This document shows, one piece after another, positions 13,992 to 21,180 of a stretch of DNA of 26,692 nucleotides. A program made the position numbers and the translations under genes. Source of the stretch: a virus; IMG/VR virus record IMGVR_UViG_3300031974_004443, positions 1 to 26,692 of that record, one strand, 5' to 3'. How positions within the stretch are numbered: position 1 is the stretch's first letter; the number at the start of each line of letters is the position of its first letter. The notes beneath the pieces are model-generated. The model saw only the letters and a list, made by a program, of their open reading frames with translations. It had not been told where the DNA came from and made no database searches.

Positions 13992-14513
13992 ATGGATATC
14001 AAAAGATATATTGATAAACATTTTGAAGAAATAAAAAGAAAGATAATTGCTGTAACAAGAAATAATCCTAATACAGATGATTTAATTTCTGATTGTATCT
14101 TATCTTTGTTAGAAAAAGGAAGTGATTATCATCAACAATTATTAATAGATGATAAAGTACAGCATTATTTAATTAAGATGGCTTATATTCAATATAACTC
14201 ATCTACCTCACCTTTTCATTTAAAATATCGTAAAACTAATGCACAAGTATTAAGTGATTCACATTTGAATGTATCAGAAGAAGAAGAGGTAACAGAAAAT
14301 ACAGAAAAACTTACTAAGGATATAAAATTGTATATTGGTAACTTACCATTTTATGAAAGAGAGTTAGCAACACAACATTTTATTGAAGGTATATCTCAAA
14401 GAAAAATGAGTAAGAAATATAACATCAATAGAATTCATATTAGTAAAGATTTAAAAAATATTAAGAATAACATAAAAGTAACATTTAACAGAAACAAGTA
14501 TAGAGATGAATAA
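13992..14513 (+). CDS. Sigma-70-like RNA polymerase sigma factor
   Basis: This 173-aa protein resembles small sigma factors. Residues 28-42 (TDDLISDCILSLLEK) look like the region 2 helix that binds the polymerase clamp, with a basic SPFHLKYRK stretch at 73-81. An acidic linker (94-102) follows. Residues 117-160 (LPFYERELATQHFIEGIS, then RKMSKKYNINRIHISKDL) match the region 4 helix-turn-helix, including the E-R-E-L start. The factor could direct host polymerase to phage promoters such as the TATATAA boxes. It is the first gene after a terminator and heads the block leading to terminase. AAGGA lies 11 bases upstream, a weak SD. It differs from T4 gp55, which lacks region 4. A DNA-binding protein without sigma function is an alternative. 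Confidence 0.65.
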   Translation: MDIKRYIDKHFEEIKRKIIAVTRNNPNTDDLISDCILSLLEKGSDYHQQLLIDDKVQHYLIKMAYIQYNSSTSPFHLKYRKTNAQVLSDSHLNVSEEEEVTENTEKLTKDIKLYIGNLPFYERELATQHFIEGISQRKMSKKYNINRIHISKDLKNIKNNIKVTFNRNKYRDE

Positions 14514-14691
14514 CGAACTATTTAATTTAGAATTTTTATTATCATTATTTGGAGCATTATCATTAGGTTATGCAACATATAAGGGTATTAAGTGGTTATG
14601 GGTGAGAAAGCCTCGTATATCGTTTAAAAACCCACTTAAATCGTATATTAGAAAAGAAGTAATAAATTATTTAAAAGAAATACAAAAGTAA
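14506..14691 (+). CDS. Small single-pass membrane protein, 61 aa
   Basis: One hydrophobic segment (about residues 9-33, LLSLFGALSLGYATYKGIKWLW) is followed by a strongly basic tail (RKPRISFKNPLKSYIRKE). The tail should stay in the cytoplasm. It overlaps the sigma-like gene by 8 bases (frame shift at GATGAATAA) and is probably coupled to it. It could be a lysis helper or inner-membrane anchor, but I recognise no family. Its place before terminase rather than near the holin-like gene at 21181 argues against a simple holin call. Confidence 0.55.
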   Translation: MNNELFNLEFLLSLFGALSLGYATYKGIKWLWVRKPRISFKNPLKSYIRKEVINYLKEIQK

Positions 14692-14699
14692 AGGTAAAC

Positions 14700-15344
14700 A
14701 TGAAAACAAAACAAATAGCAAACTTTGAGAATTATGAGATATCAGATACAGGTATAGTAATATCTAATAAACAATCAAAACCAAAAATATTAAAACCACG
14801 AGAAGTATCACAAAGTAAAAAGAAATACTTACAAGTTAGTTTATATAATGAATTTTGTAAAATAGGTAAACATGGTTGGAAACTACCAAAACAATTATAT
14901 GTTCATAGATTAGTATGGGAAACATTTGTTGGTGAAATACCTGAAGGATATGAAATAGACCATATAGATAATAATCCACATAATAATAATCTATCTAATT
15001 TACAATTGTTGAGTAGAACTGAAAATGTTAATAAACATTATACAAGAGCTGATGTAAGATATCTTAGAGAACATAGAGATGAAATAATAAAAGATTATAT
15101 TGAATTACAAAGTTATTCTAAATTAGCTGAAAAGTGGGAATGTACAGCTGCATCTATATGGAGAATTGTGAATAATGTAATTCATAGATATTCTAAATCA
15201 AAGAAACAATATATAAACTATTCTTTTAATGAAGAAGATAATGATTTGTTTGCAACAACAGATTTAAGAAACAAAACAAAAGAACAATTAATTGAATTAT
15301 GGGAAAAAAACTATGGTGTAAAATACAACTTGGAACTTGGTTAG
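14700..15344 (+). CDS. HNH homing endonuclease with NUMOD4-like domain
   Basis: This 214-aa protein has an N-terminal NUMOD4-like DNA-binding part (NFENYEISDTGIVIS, residues 8-22), then an HNH nuclease core: the YVHRLVWETFVG strand-helix, DH at 87-88 with the catalytic His88, and NNPHNNNLSNL (91-101). A helix-turn-helix region follows (about 120-165, including KLAEKWECTAASIWRIV) and a charged C-terminus. It is probably a mobile endonuclease nested between the membrane-protein gene and a Cys-rich gene. AAAGG lies 8 bases before the ATG. Its last 46 bases overlap the next gene in another frame, so insertion seems to have trimmed or reused the neighbour's start. Confidence 0.88.
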   Translation: MKTKQIANFENYEISDTGIVISNKQSKPKILKPREVSQSKKKYLQVSLYNEFCKIGKHGWKLPKQLYVHRLVWETFVGEIPEGYEIDHIDNNPHNNNLSNLQLLSRTENVNKHYTRADVRYLREHRDEIIKDYIELQSYSKLAEKWECTAASIWRIVNNVIHRYSKSKKQYINYSFNEEDNDLFATTDLRNKTKEQLIELWEKNYGVKYNLELG

Positions 15345-15493
15345 AAAAGTTCATTGATGTTGTAACATTTGGTAATGGTGCATGGTATGCATACATTGTA
15401 GCAGTTAAGTGGTTAGGTTATGAATCATGTGGCTGTGAAGAAAGAAAAATTTGGTTGAATAAGTTAACTTGTAAAGATTACAAACATGAGTAA
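15299..15493 (+). CDS. Small CxC protein, 64 aa
   Basis: The recognisable part is ESCGCEERKIWLNKL near residues 42-56. This CGCxxRKxWLN motif appears in small proteins of Bacteroidetes phages whose function is not known to me, and with C58 it could bind a metal. An amphipathic stretch (about 13-40) precedes it. The listed ATG is the only Met, but the first 12 residues overlap the HNH gene, and a TTG near 15326 would begin at a more usual point. So the true start is uncertain. It overlaps the following gene by 8 bases and probably shares its message. Confidence 0.55.
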   Translation: MGKKLWCKIQLGTWLEKFIDVVTFGNGAWYAYIVAVKWLGYESCGCEERKIWLNKLTCKDYKHE

Positions 15494-15902
15494 ATTTAAA
15501 TTAGATGTAACAAAAGAAGCTTTGGTACTGTTTTATATTGAGAATTATAGAGGTAGAACCATGAAAGGTGAAGCAAGAGAAACTATGTATGAAGTTTATC
15601 AGTTATTTAAGAATGATGGTAGAACTTCTTCGGTATGTACTTGTTTAGATAGAGATACACATAATAAAGTAGAAAACTTTATAAATGAAATCGAATGGAG
15701 TGAAGAAACTCTTTCATCCTCTAAGATGAAACAAGTCCTACCTAATGTTTATGTAGAACCTCAAATTCAAGAAGAAGAATCTACACAAAATGTAAAAGTT
15801 GATATAAAGAAATTACAAAAAGCAATAGAAAAGAAAACAGAAGAAAGAAAAGCACAGAAGGTACCTGTTAAACCACAAAGAAGAAGAACAAGAAAAAAAT
15901 AA
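15486..15902 (+). CDS. Hypothetical protein with basic tail, 138 aa
   Basis: Residues 1-70 are a compact helical domain with YEVYQLFKNDGRTSSVCTCLDRDTH (split by a turn at DGRTSS); the VCTCLDRDTH part recurs in Bacteroidetes phage proteins lying near terminase. Residues 85-110 are acidic to mixed, and the end (KVPVKPQRRRTRKK) is strongly basic, which suggests DNA or RNA contact. It overlaps the CxC gene by 8 bases and is 4 bases from the next gene. Its place near small terminase makes a packaging or replication accessory role possible. I cannot name a function. Confidence 0.6.
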   Translation: MSKFKLDVTKEALVLFYIENYRGRTMKGEARETMYEVYQLFKNDGRTSSVCTCLDRDTHNKVENFINEIEWSEETLSSSKMKQVLPNVYVEPQIQEEESTQNVKVDIKKLQKAIEKKTEERKAQKVPVKPQRRRTRKK

Positions 15903-15906
15903 AGTT

Positions 15907-16221
15907 ATGAAGAAAAAACATCCTACATTTACAAGATTATCTGCATCGGAAGATGGTACGATATTTTATGAAAATGGTAATAAAGTACCAACAAATAAAA
16001 AAGGTACAAGAGAACAATTTGTTGTAAAAAAAGATGGTAAGTGTTACAACTTTGGTGTAAGAAGATTTGTTTGGGAATGTAATAATGGTAAAGTATTAGA
16101 TAAAAAATATGTGGTAGTTGGTAAAAACGATTCTAATCACATAAAAGATTTAGAAGTAATGACAAAATCAGAACATTCATCAAAAGTATATACAGATATA
16201 TGGAAAAGGAAGAAAGAATAG
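15907..16221 (+). CDS. HNH-like protein without catalytic His, 104 aa
   Basis: The layout follows the HNH/NUMOD4 endonuclease at 14700: an ASEDGTIFYENGNKV opening like NUMOD4, then RFVWECNNGKVLDKKYVVVG and KNDSNHIKDLEVMTKSEHSSK, matching RLVWETFVG...IDHIDNN...LSNLQLLSRTENVNK in the intact enzyme. The Asp-His pair is replaced by Val-Val/Gly, so metal-dependent cutting is unlikely. No C-terminal HTH is present. It may be a decayed homing enzyme or a domesticated DNA-binding protein. The short start has no SD. Its end overlaps the 56-aa gene at 16200 by 22 bases. Confidence 0.6.
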   Translation: MKKKHPTFTRLSASEDGTIFYENGNKVPTNKKGTREQFVVKKDGKCYNFGVRRFVWECNNGKVLDKKYVVVGKNDSNHIKDLEVMTKSEHSSKVYTDIWKRKKE

Positions 16222-16370
16222 AACACATACTACAACTTCTTAACACAGAAATAAAATCTATTGAGAATATAGAATTAGAAGATGATATTCCAATAGGACC
16301 AGAGTTATGGTTAAAAGTACATAAGTTAAAGAAGGCTTATAAAATAATAGAAGAATACAAATACAAATGA
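16200..16370 (+). CDS. Small acidic helical protein, 56 aa
   Basis: The ATG lies within the end of the upstream gene in another frame, and the stop overlaps the small terminase start as ATGA. The product begins MEKEERIEHILQLLNTEIK and ends KAYKIIEEYKYK. It is all helical in appearance, with heptad-like Leu/Ile spacing, so it may form a small coiled coil. The tight overlaps on both sides and normal codon use support a real gene. I do not recognise a family; a terminase or packaging partner would suit the position, as inference only. Confidence 0.5.
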   Translation: MEKEERIEHILQLLNTEIKSIENIELEDDIPIGPELWLKVHKLKKAYKIIEEYKYK

Positions 16371-16708
16371 GATATTCAAAAAAGAAATTAGAAGATATGG
16401 CTCTCAAAGCTATCAAAGATAATAGATTGACATGGCATGATGAAATTATTGCATTCTTACCTATAACTAAGGGTACTTATTACAATAAGAAATTAAACGA
16501 ATTAGACTCTATAAAAGATGCTATTACTAATAATCGTTTAGAGATGAAGGCTAAGTTAAAAAAGAAATGGTTTGAGAGTGATAATCCAACCTTGTCAATT
16601 GCATTGATGAAAATGATTGCAAACGATGAAGAGTGGGATAAATTAAATACACAGAAGAGTAAGAACCAAACAGAAACAACAGGTTCAATACAATTTGATT
16701 TTAATTAA
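16367..16708 (+). CDS. terS: Terminase small subunit
   Basis: This 113-aa protein matches the small terminase family common in Bacteroidetes phages. The N-terminal helix-turn-helix is residues 1-42 (with LPITKGTYYNKKLNELDSIKDA at its end). Next comes KAKLKKKWFESDNPTLSIALMKMIANDEE (about 60-88), a helical oligomerisation region. It binds phage DNA at the packaging site and stimulates the large subunit. It sits before the DNA methyltransferase, with a second methyltransferase between it and the large terminase. It starts by ATGA overlap with the 56-aa gene, and the methyltransferase starts 1 base after its stop, so one polycistronic message is likely. Confidence 0.78.
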   Translation: MRYSKKKLEDMALKAIKDNRLTWHDEIIAFLPITKGTYYNKKLNELDSIKDAITNNRLEMKAKLKKKWFESDNPTLSIALMKMIANDEEWDKLNTQKSKNQTETTGSIQFDFN

Positions 16709-16709
16709 T

Positions 16710-17897
16710 ATGAATAAGGTTACATTATTAAAAGGAGATTGTCTCCAAAAGTTAAAAGAGTTAGAAGATAATTCAGTAGATTCAGTAGTTACTGACCCAC
16801 CCTACCATTTAACATCAATCGTAAAAAGATTTGGTAAAGAAGATAGTGCAAAAGCACAATATGGAACAGATGGTGCATTCCAAAGAGCATCCAAAGGTTT
16901 TATGGGTAAAGAGTGGGATGGATTAGGTGAAGATGGAATTGGTATTGCAAACAACCCAGAACTATGGAAAGAAGTTCTACGAGTTCTTAAACCAGGAGGT
17001 CATCTACTTTCCTTTTCACATAGTAGAACATATCATAGACAAGCAGTAGCAGTAGAAGATGCAGGATTTGAGATAAGAGACCAGATAATGTGGATATATG
17101 GTAGTGGATTTCCCAAATCACATAATATAGGTAAAGCAGTAGATAAACTACAAGGAAACGAAAGAGAAGTAGTTGGAAAAAAGACAGGTGGAGCACATGA
17201 TACTACAAACCCAAATGCAGGATTTGGTCATGGTAAGTATGCAAACTCAAATAGAGAAGGTAGTAATTCAGTTAAAAATAAAACTGATAATTTATCTATT
17301 ATAACAAAAGGAAACTCACCCTACGAAGGATGGGGAACTGCTCTTAAACCTGCACACGAACCAATCGTTATGGCAAGAAAACCTTTTAAGGGTTCAGTTG
17401 CAAAGAATGTATTGGAATGGGGAACAGGTGGAATAAACATAGATGAGTGTAGAATTGGTAGTGAAGAAAGAGAAGGTAGATTTCCAGCAAACTTTATTCA
17501 CGATGGTATAGAAGAAGATTGGGCAAGATACTTTTATTGTCCTAAAGCATCAAAGAAAGATAGGAATGAAGGATGTGATGAGTTAGAGGAAAAAGGATAT
17601 AGTATAAACCAAGCACATAATTCTAAAACACTTGAAGAAAGATATGCACTAACATCCAAGAACAATCACCCAACAGTTAAACCAACTGATTTGATGGCAT
17701 ATTTGGTAAGATTAGTAACACCAAAAGGTGGAACAGTATTAGACCCATTTATGGGTAGTGGTTCTACTGGTAAAGCATCTGTAAGAGAAGGAATGGATTT
17801 CATCGGTATAGAAAGAGAAGATGAGTATATGGAGATTGCTAAAACAAGAATAGAACACGAAGAAAAGAAACACAAACATAGAGAGTTTTTTAATTAA
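16710..17897 (+). CDS. Site-specific DNA methyltransferase (DPPY type, probable N6-adenine)
   Basis: This 395-aa enzyme transfers methyl from SAM to DNA bases. DPPY (residues 29-32) is the catalytic motif IV, and DPFMGSGSTG (345-354) is the SAM-binding motif I. With IV before I the order is that of the beta class. HPTVKP (just before motif I) is also typical. The middle (about 140-320) should hold target recognition. A Met five codons upstream overlaps the terminase; the start at 16710, one base after that stop, is preferred. No restriction enzyme partner is seen. Likely roles are protecting phage DNA from host restriction or marking DNA for packaging, given the neighbours. The target sequence cannot be read from the protein. 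Confidence 0.88.
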   Translation: MNKVTLLKGDCLQKLKELEDNSVDSVVTDPPYHLTSIVKRFGKEDSAKAQYGTDGAFQRASKGFMGKEWDGLGEDGIGIANNPELWKEVLRVLKPGGHLLSFSHSRTYHRQAVAVEDAGFEIRDQIMWIYGSGFPKSHNIGKAVDKLQGNEREVVGKKTGGAHDTTNPNAGFGHGKYANSNREGSNSVKNKTDNLSIITKGNSPYEGWGTALKPAHEPIVMARKPFKGSVAKNVLEWGTGGINIDECRIGSEEREGRFPANFIHDGIEEDWARYFYCPKASKKDRNEGCDELEEKGYSINQAHNSKTLEERYALTSKNNHPTVKPTDLMAYLVRLVTPKGGTVLDPFMGSGSTGKASVREGMDFIGIEREDEYMEIAKTRIEHEEKKHKHREFFN

Positions 17898-17909
17898 AAA
17901 AAAGAAATT

Positions 17910-18644
17910 ATGAGTTTTATATATTCAAAAGAAAGATTTGGTAACATTGAAAGATTTTCACAAATAGCAAAAGATGCTGATTCTCTTTATCAGTATATGT
18001 ACCAAGATGATGAGATAGTACAATTAATGCAATTATTAGATAAAGAATTACCTAAAGATTCTAATTTCATTGAAATAGGAAGTGCTCTTGGTGGTTCTTT
18101 TCATTGTTTTGGAAGTGTATTACCAAATGGTAGAAAGATAAGTGTAGATGTTACAATAGATGATTCTAAGATGCCTTATCCTTCTTTTGTAACTCTTGAT
18201 GGGTACATAGAAAAAAGATGGGAGAATTGGAATAAAAACTTTACTGATGTGCATTCTATTTTAGGAGATTCTCTTTCTCAAGAAACTATCGATAAGGTAA
18301 AGAATATTTTAGAAGATAAAAAAGTAAATTTTATTTTGATTGATGGTGACCATTCACACGAATACATTAAATGGGATACTTTAAAATATTTACAATTTGT
18401 TAATGATGATGGTATCCTTGCTTATCATGATATATTTGGACAGTATCGTGGATTTTGGGCTGAGTTAATTTCATTTTATCCTAACGAATGTATTGAAATA
18501 AAATCTCAATTTACAGGTGATGAAGATAATAGACATTACGAAACGGATAGATTTGGAGAAAAAGTAAAAGGTCCTGGTATAGGTGTGTTAAAATTAAATA
18601 AAGAGATAAAAGAAGATTTATTAAAAAAATATAATGCTTTATAA
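17910..18644 (+). CDS. Class I SAM-dependent methyltransferase, small molecule or sugar type
   Basis: This 244-aa Rossmann-fold enzyme has motif I FIEIGSALGGS (53-63) for SAM, then ISVDV at the end of strand 2, FILIDGDHSHEYIKWD (about 141-156) and GILAYHDIFG (about 170-179). The IDGDHSHE and HDI blocks with metal-binding Asp/His are typical of the family containing cephalosporin-hydroxylase-like CmcI and macrocin-type O-methyltransferases. The substrate is unknown; a sugar or nucleotide, perhaps related to the glycosyltransferase-like gene at the left edge, is plausible. It lies between the DNA methyltransferase and large terminase and overlaps the latter by 11 bases, so it is co-expressed with packaging genes. 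Confidence 0.75.
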   Translation: MSFIYSKERFGNIERFSQIAKDADSLYQYMYQDDEIVQLMQLLDKELPKDSNFIEIGSALGGSFHCFGSVLPNGRKISVDVTIDDSKMPYPSFVTLDGYIEKRWENWNKNFTDVHSILGDSLSQETIDKVKNILEDKKVNFILIDGDHSHEYIKWDTLKYLQFVNDDGILAYHDIFGQYRGFWAELISFYPNECIEIKSQFTGDEDNRHYETDRFGEKVKGPGIGVLKLNKEIKEDLLKKYNAL

Positions 18645-19851
18645 AGGATTTAAACCCTACGAGTTTCAAAAGAAGATAATAGATGATATACTCACTAAAG
18701 AGGATATGTTCTATACTTTAGTTTGTGGTAGGCAGATTGGTAAAACGCTTTTACTAATTAATATGTTATTATATTACGGAATAAATAAACCCAAGAGTAT
18801 TCTTTTATGGGTATCACCTTATTATTCAATGGCTATCAAAGTTCTTTCACAAATAATAGATGCAATTGAAAAAACACCAATAACAAAAGAAGCTAATAAA
18901 TCAGAAAAGATTATTACACTTATAAATGGTACTCGTATATATTTTCGTTCTGCAGAGAAACCAGAAACCATTAGAGGTTTATCAGTAGATTATGCATTCT
19001 TAGATGAAGCACAAGATATATCAGATGATGCATTTAACAAAGCAATACTTCCTACCTTAACAGCCAAAGGTAAGAAGTGTTTAGTAGCAGGAACACCAAA
19101 AACTAAAAATTGGTTTTACTCATATTTCCAAAGAGGTGAAGAGGAGGGGTATAATTCTTATTCTGCTCCTTCTTCTATCTCACCTTATGTTAGTAAAGAA
19201 TTTTTAGAAGAACAAAAACAATCCCTTCCACCTGCAATATACGAACAAGAGTTTGAAGCATTATGGCAAGAAGGTGATGGTGAAGTATTCTCTAATATAG
19301 ATAATGTATCTGTGTTATCGGAATGGATATCTACGAAAGGAAGAACCGTTGGTGGTTTAGATATTGGAACAAAAGAAGATTACTCTGTTCTTACTATAAT
19401 GGATGATGCAGGTAGAGTTATATGGGTATGGAGAGAACGAGGATTAGAATATTCACAAATAGTTTCTAAAGTTGTTTACTTTTGTAAACAATACAATACA
19501 CAATTATTAATAGAAGCTAATTCAATGGGAGATGTGGTATATGAGATGATTAGAAAACAATATAAGAATGTTAAACCATTTATAACCACAAATACCTCAA
19601 AAGAAAATATAATTAGAAGATTGATTAGTGATATAGCAGATGGGAACTTAGAATTACCCTCTCCTAACCTTTTTAACCCACTTTACAGAGAGTTACAGAT
19701 GTTTCAGTACAAATACCTCCCAAGTGGAAAGATATCGTATCAGGCCATGGCTGGTGCTCATGATGATTGTGTGATGAGTTTAGCTATTTGTAATTGGAAT
19801 AGAGTAGATAACCCAATAAGAAAGAAATTAGTTATAAGTGGAATTAGGTAG
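18634..19851 (+). CDS. terL: Terminase large subunit (ATPase and nuclease)
   Basis: This 405-aa packaging motor drives DNA into the prohead and cuts it. The N-terminal ATPase has Walker A in VCGRQIGKT (30-38) with Lys37 and Walker B in YAFLDEAQ (120-127) with Asp124 and catalytic Glu125. The AGTPKT coupling motif follows (about 151-156). The C-terminal RNase H-like nuclease has three acidic candidates: Asp243 (GLDIGT), Glu294 (LIEANS) and Asp378 (AHDDC). All key residues are present, so the enzyme looks intact. The ATG lies 11 bases inside the upstream gene. There is no SD. The terminator-free 37-base gap afterwards leads to the tail chaperone gene. Confidence 0.95.
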   Translation: MLYKGFKPYEFQKKIIDDILTKEDMFYTLVCGRQIGKTLLLINMLLYYGINKPKSILLWVSPYYSMAIKVLSQIIDAIEKTPITKEANKSEKIITLINGTRIYFRSAEKPETIRGLSVDYAFLDEAQDISDDAFNKAILPTLTAKGKKCLVAGTPKTKNWFYSYFQRGEEEGYNSYSAPSSISPYVSKEFLEEQKQSLPPAIYEQEFEALWQEGDGEVFSNIDNVSVLSEWISTKGRTVGGLDIGTKEDYSVLTIMDDAGRVIWVWRERGLEYSQIVSKVVYFCKQYNTQLLIEANSMGDVVYEMIRKQYKNVKPFITTNTSKENIIRRLISDIADGNLELPSPNLFNPLYRELQMFQYKYLPSGKISYQAMAGAHDDCVMSLAICNWNRVDNPIRKKLVISGIR

Positions 19852-19888
19852 TTCCTATACCACAAATTAAATAAAAATATAATTTAGT

Positions 19889-20605
19889 ATGAGTAAAGAA
19901 ATAAAAGTTAATATACCAACCGAGTTTACAATTGAGCATTATCAGAAGTTAGGTCAATTTGAACACTTATCTGATTTAGAAAAAATAATTAGAATAGTTG
20001 CTACGATTTCTAATTATGATGAAGAAGATGTAAGAAATTGGGATATCGGTTCGATACAAGATATATACACAGATATTCATAAGAATATTATGACAACTGA
20101 TGCTGTGTTTTTACCTATCTTTGAATTTAAGGGTATTAAGTACGGATTACAACCAATATCTAAGATGAGTGCTGGTGAGTATATTGATTTAGATAATAAA
20201 ATCAAGAGTGGTGATGTATTGGATGTTATTTCTATTATTTATAGACCACTTACTGAATATAAGTTTGATACACTTAAATGGAAATTAAGAAGTGAGATAA
20301 AATTTATACAAGGTAAAACAGAAAATCTATTCAAATACTACAATGTAGAAGAGTATGATGTAGAGAAAAGAGAATGGAGAAAAGAGATATTTAAAGATTT
20401 ACCAATGGCTATTGCTCTTGGTGCATACAATTTTTTTTTGTTGATAGGGGTTCAATTATCAAACGATATCCTTCAATCTTCCCAAGCTTTGAGCAAGAAG
20501 GAGAAGGAGATGTGGAAGAACGGTCTGGACCAAGTATTCAAGAACATTGGGGATGGTTCTATACCCTCCATCACCTCTCTAAAGACGGAGGTATCCTCAG
20601 ATTAA
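19889..20605 (+). CDS. Tail assembly chaperone, zero-frame product (gpG-like)
   Basis: This 238-aa protein is the short form of a two-product chaperone for tail assembly. Residues 1-180 are shared by both forms and include SKMSAGEYIDLDNKI, a helical middle and ALGAYNFFLLIG. At 20431-20439 nine T bases form a slippery site (T TTT TTT in the zero frame). Ribosomes that do not slip finish 55 residues later with a Ser/Lys-rich end. Slipping by -1 after residue 183 gives a 281-aa form that continues to 20733. The gene lies after large terminase. In many siphophages it precedes the tape measure gene, but here that gene is far upstream. There is no SD; the start is the first ATG after the gap. Confidence 0.72.
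   Translation: MSKEIKVNIPTEFTIEHYQKLGQFEHLSDLEKIIRIVATISNYDEEDVRNWDIGSIQDIYTDIHKNIMTTDAVFLPIFEFKGIKYGLQPISKMSAGEYIDLDNKIKSGDVLDVISIIYRPLTEYKFDTLKWKLRSEIKFIQGKTENLFKYYNVEEYDVEKREWRKEIFKDLPMAIALGAYNFFLLIGVQLSNDILQSSQALSKKEKEMWKNGLDQVFKNIGDGSIPSITSLKTEVSSD
20431..20440 (+). other. Programmed -1 frameshift site (T9 G)
   Basis: Zero-frame reading is AAT TTT TTT TTG, so T TTT TTT (20431-20437) fits the X XXY YYZ rule, as does T TTT TTG (20434-20440). The -1 frame is closed by TAA at 20392-20394 but open from 20395 to the stop at 20731-20733, so the slip must occur in that window. TTGATA (20441-20446) can pair with TATCAA (20457-20462) just downstream, a weak possible stimulator. Slipping by the polymerase or a homopolymer sequencing error are alternatives. 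Confidence 0.75.
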
Positions 20606-20733
20606 CAGGAAAAGATGATGTTACAAAAGTAAATTTTGTTACAATGTTAAATTGGTTAAGTTTAGAAATGGATTTATCCAAAGAACAAGAAAAGAAAAAT
20701 AAACAATTATTAAATCAATATAGAAGAAGATAA
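20437..20733 (+). CDS. Frameshift extension of the tail chaperone (gpGT-like part)
   Basis: This is the -1 frame, 98 residues long, that follows the shared 183-residue part to make a 281-aa fusion. Its C-terminal section has EHWGWFYTLHHLSKDGG, then KVNFVTMLNWLSLEMD and a Lys/Gln-rich helix. A WGW-Y block, a short helix, then a V-x-x-LNWLS helix is the pattern of the extension region in Bacteroidetes phage chaperones. There is no ATG in the frame before the conserved part, only a GTG at 20512 with no SD, so separate translation is unlikely. The 168 bases shared with the zero frame are about 46 percent GC, against roughly 30 percent nearby. The long form would bind the tape measure, the short form the tube, by analogy with lambda. 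Confidence 0.72.
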   Translation, partial: FVDRGSIIKRYPSIFPSFEQEGEGDVEERSGPSIQEHWGWFYTLHHLSKDGGILRLTGKDDVTKVNFVTMLNWLSLEMDLSKEQEKKNKQLLNQYRRR

Positions 20734-21176
20734 TGGTTAGATACGATGAATTAGTAAATACAGTTGAATTATTTATAAGTAACCACAATTACTTTAAAGG
20801 ATTTGGACATGGTTCTATTGATAAGATAGATGCTGTAGTTAATCGTGGATATCCTTTATTGTTTATGAGGCCTATATCATCACAAGGTTTAAGTGGTGTT
20901 GATGGTAGAGAAAGAAGATTAACATTTGAATTTTATTCTTTAGATGTACCAAAGATTGGTGATGAGGATATGAGAAAAGTTCTTAACAATACAGAACAAG
21001 GTTTGTATGATTTATATGCGTATATATTAGATGGACCAGTACAATATCCCCTACAAGTAGAGATGAGTAATATTGTACCTTTGATTGAAGCATTTCAAGA
21101 TAAAGCTGCAGGTTGGGTTACTACTCTAACAATCTTAACAGATGCAAAAGGTATCACATATTGTGATATAGCTTAA
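20733..21176 (+). CDS. Neck or tail-terminator-like protein, 147 aa
   Basis: An alpha/beta protein with NTVELFISNHNYFKGFGHG at the start, YPLLFMRPI, then RRLTFEFYSLDVPK, a helix with NNTEQGLYDLYAYILDG, and GWVTTLTILTD near the end. Strand-helix alternation with a conserved F-x-x-LDV strand fits tail-terminator and completion proteins (gpU-like fold) of Bacteroidetes phages, but I cannot assign the exact one. The ATG shares a base with the stop of the chaperone extension. It lies before the holin-like and gp10-like genes. A role at the head-tail joint is inferred from order and size. Confidence 0.55.
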   Translation: MVRYDELVNTVELFISNHNYFKGFGHGSIDKIDAVVNRGYPLLFMRPISSQGLSGVDGRERRLTFEFYSLDVPKIGDEDMRKVLNNTEQGLYDLYAYILDGPVQYPLQVEMSNIVPLIEAFQDKAAGWVTTLTILTDAKGITYCDIA

Positions 21177-21180
21177 AATT

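Noticed and set aside
20512-20733. Independent 73-aa gene starting at GTG 20512
   Set aside because: There is no SD and no ATG, and the start falls inside an open -1 frame that extends back to 20395. A frameshift fusion explains it better.
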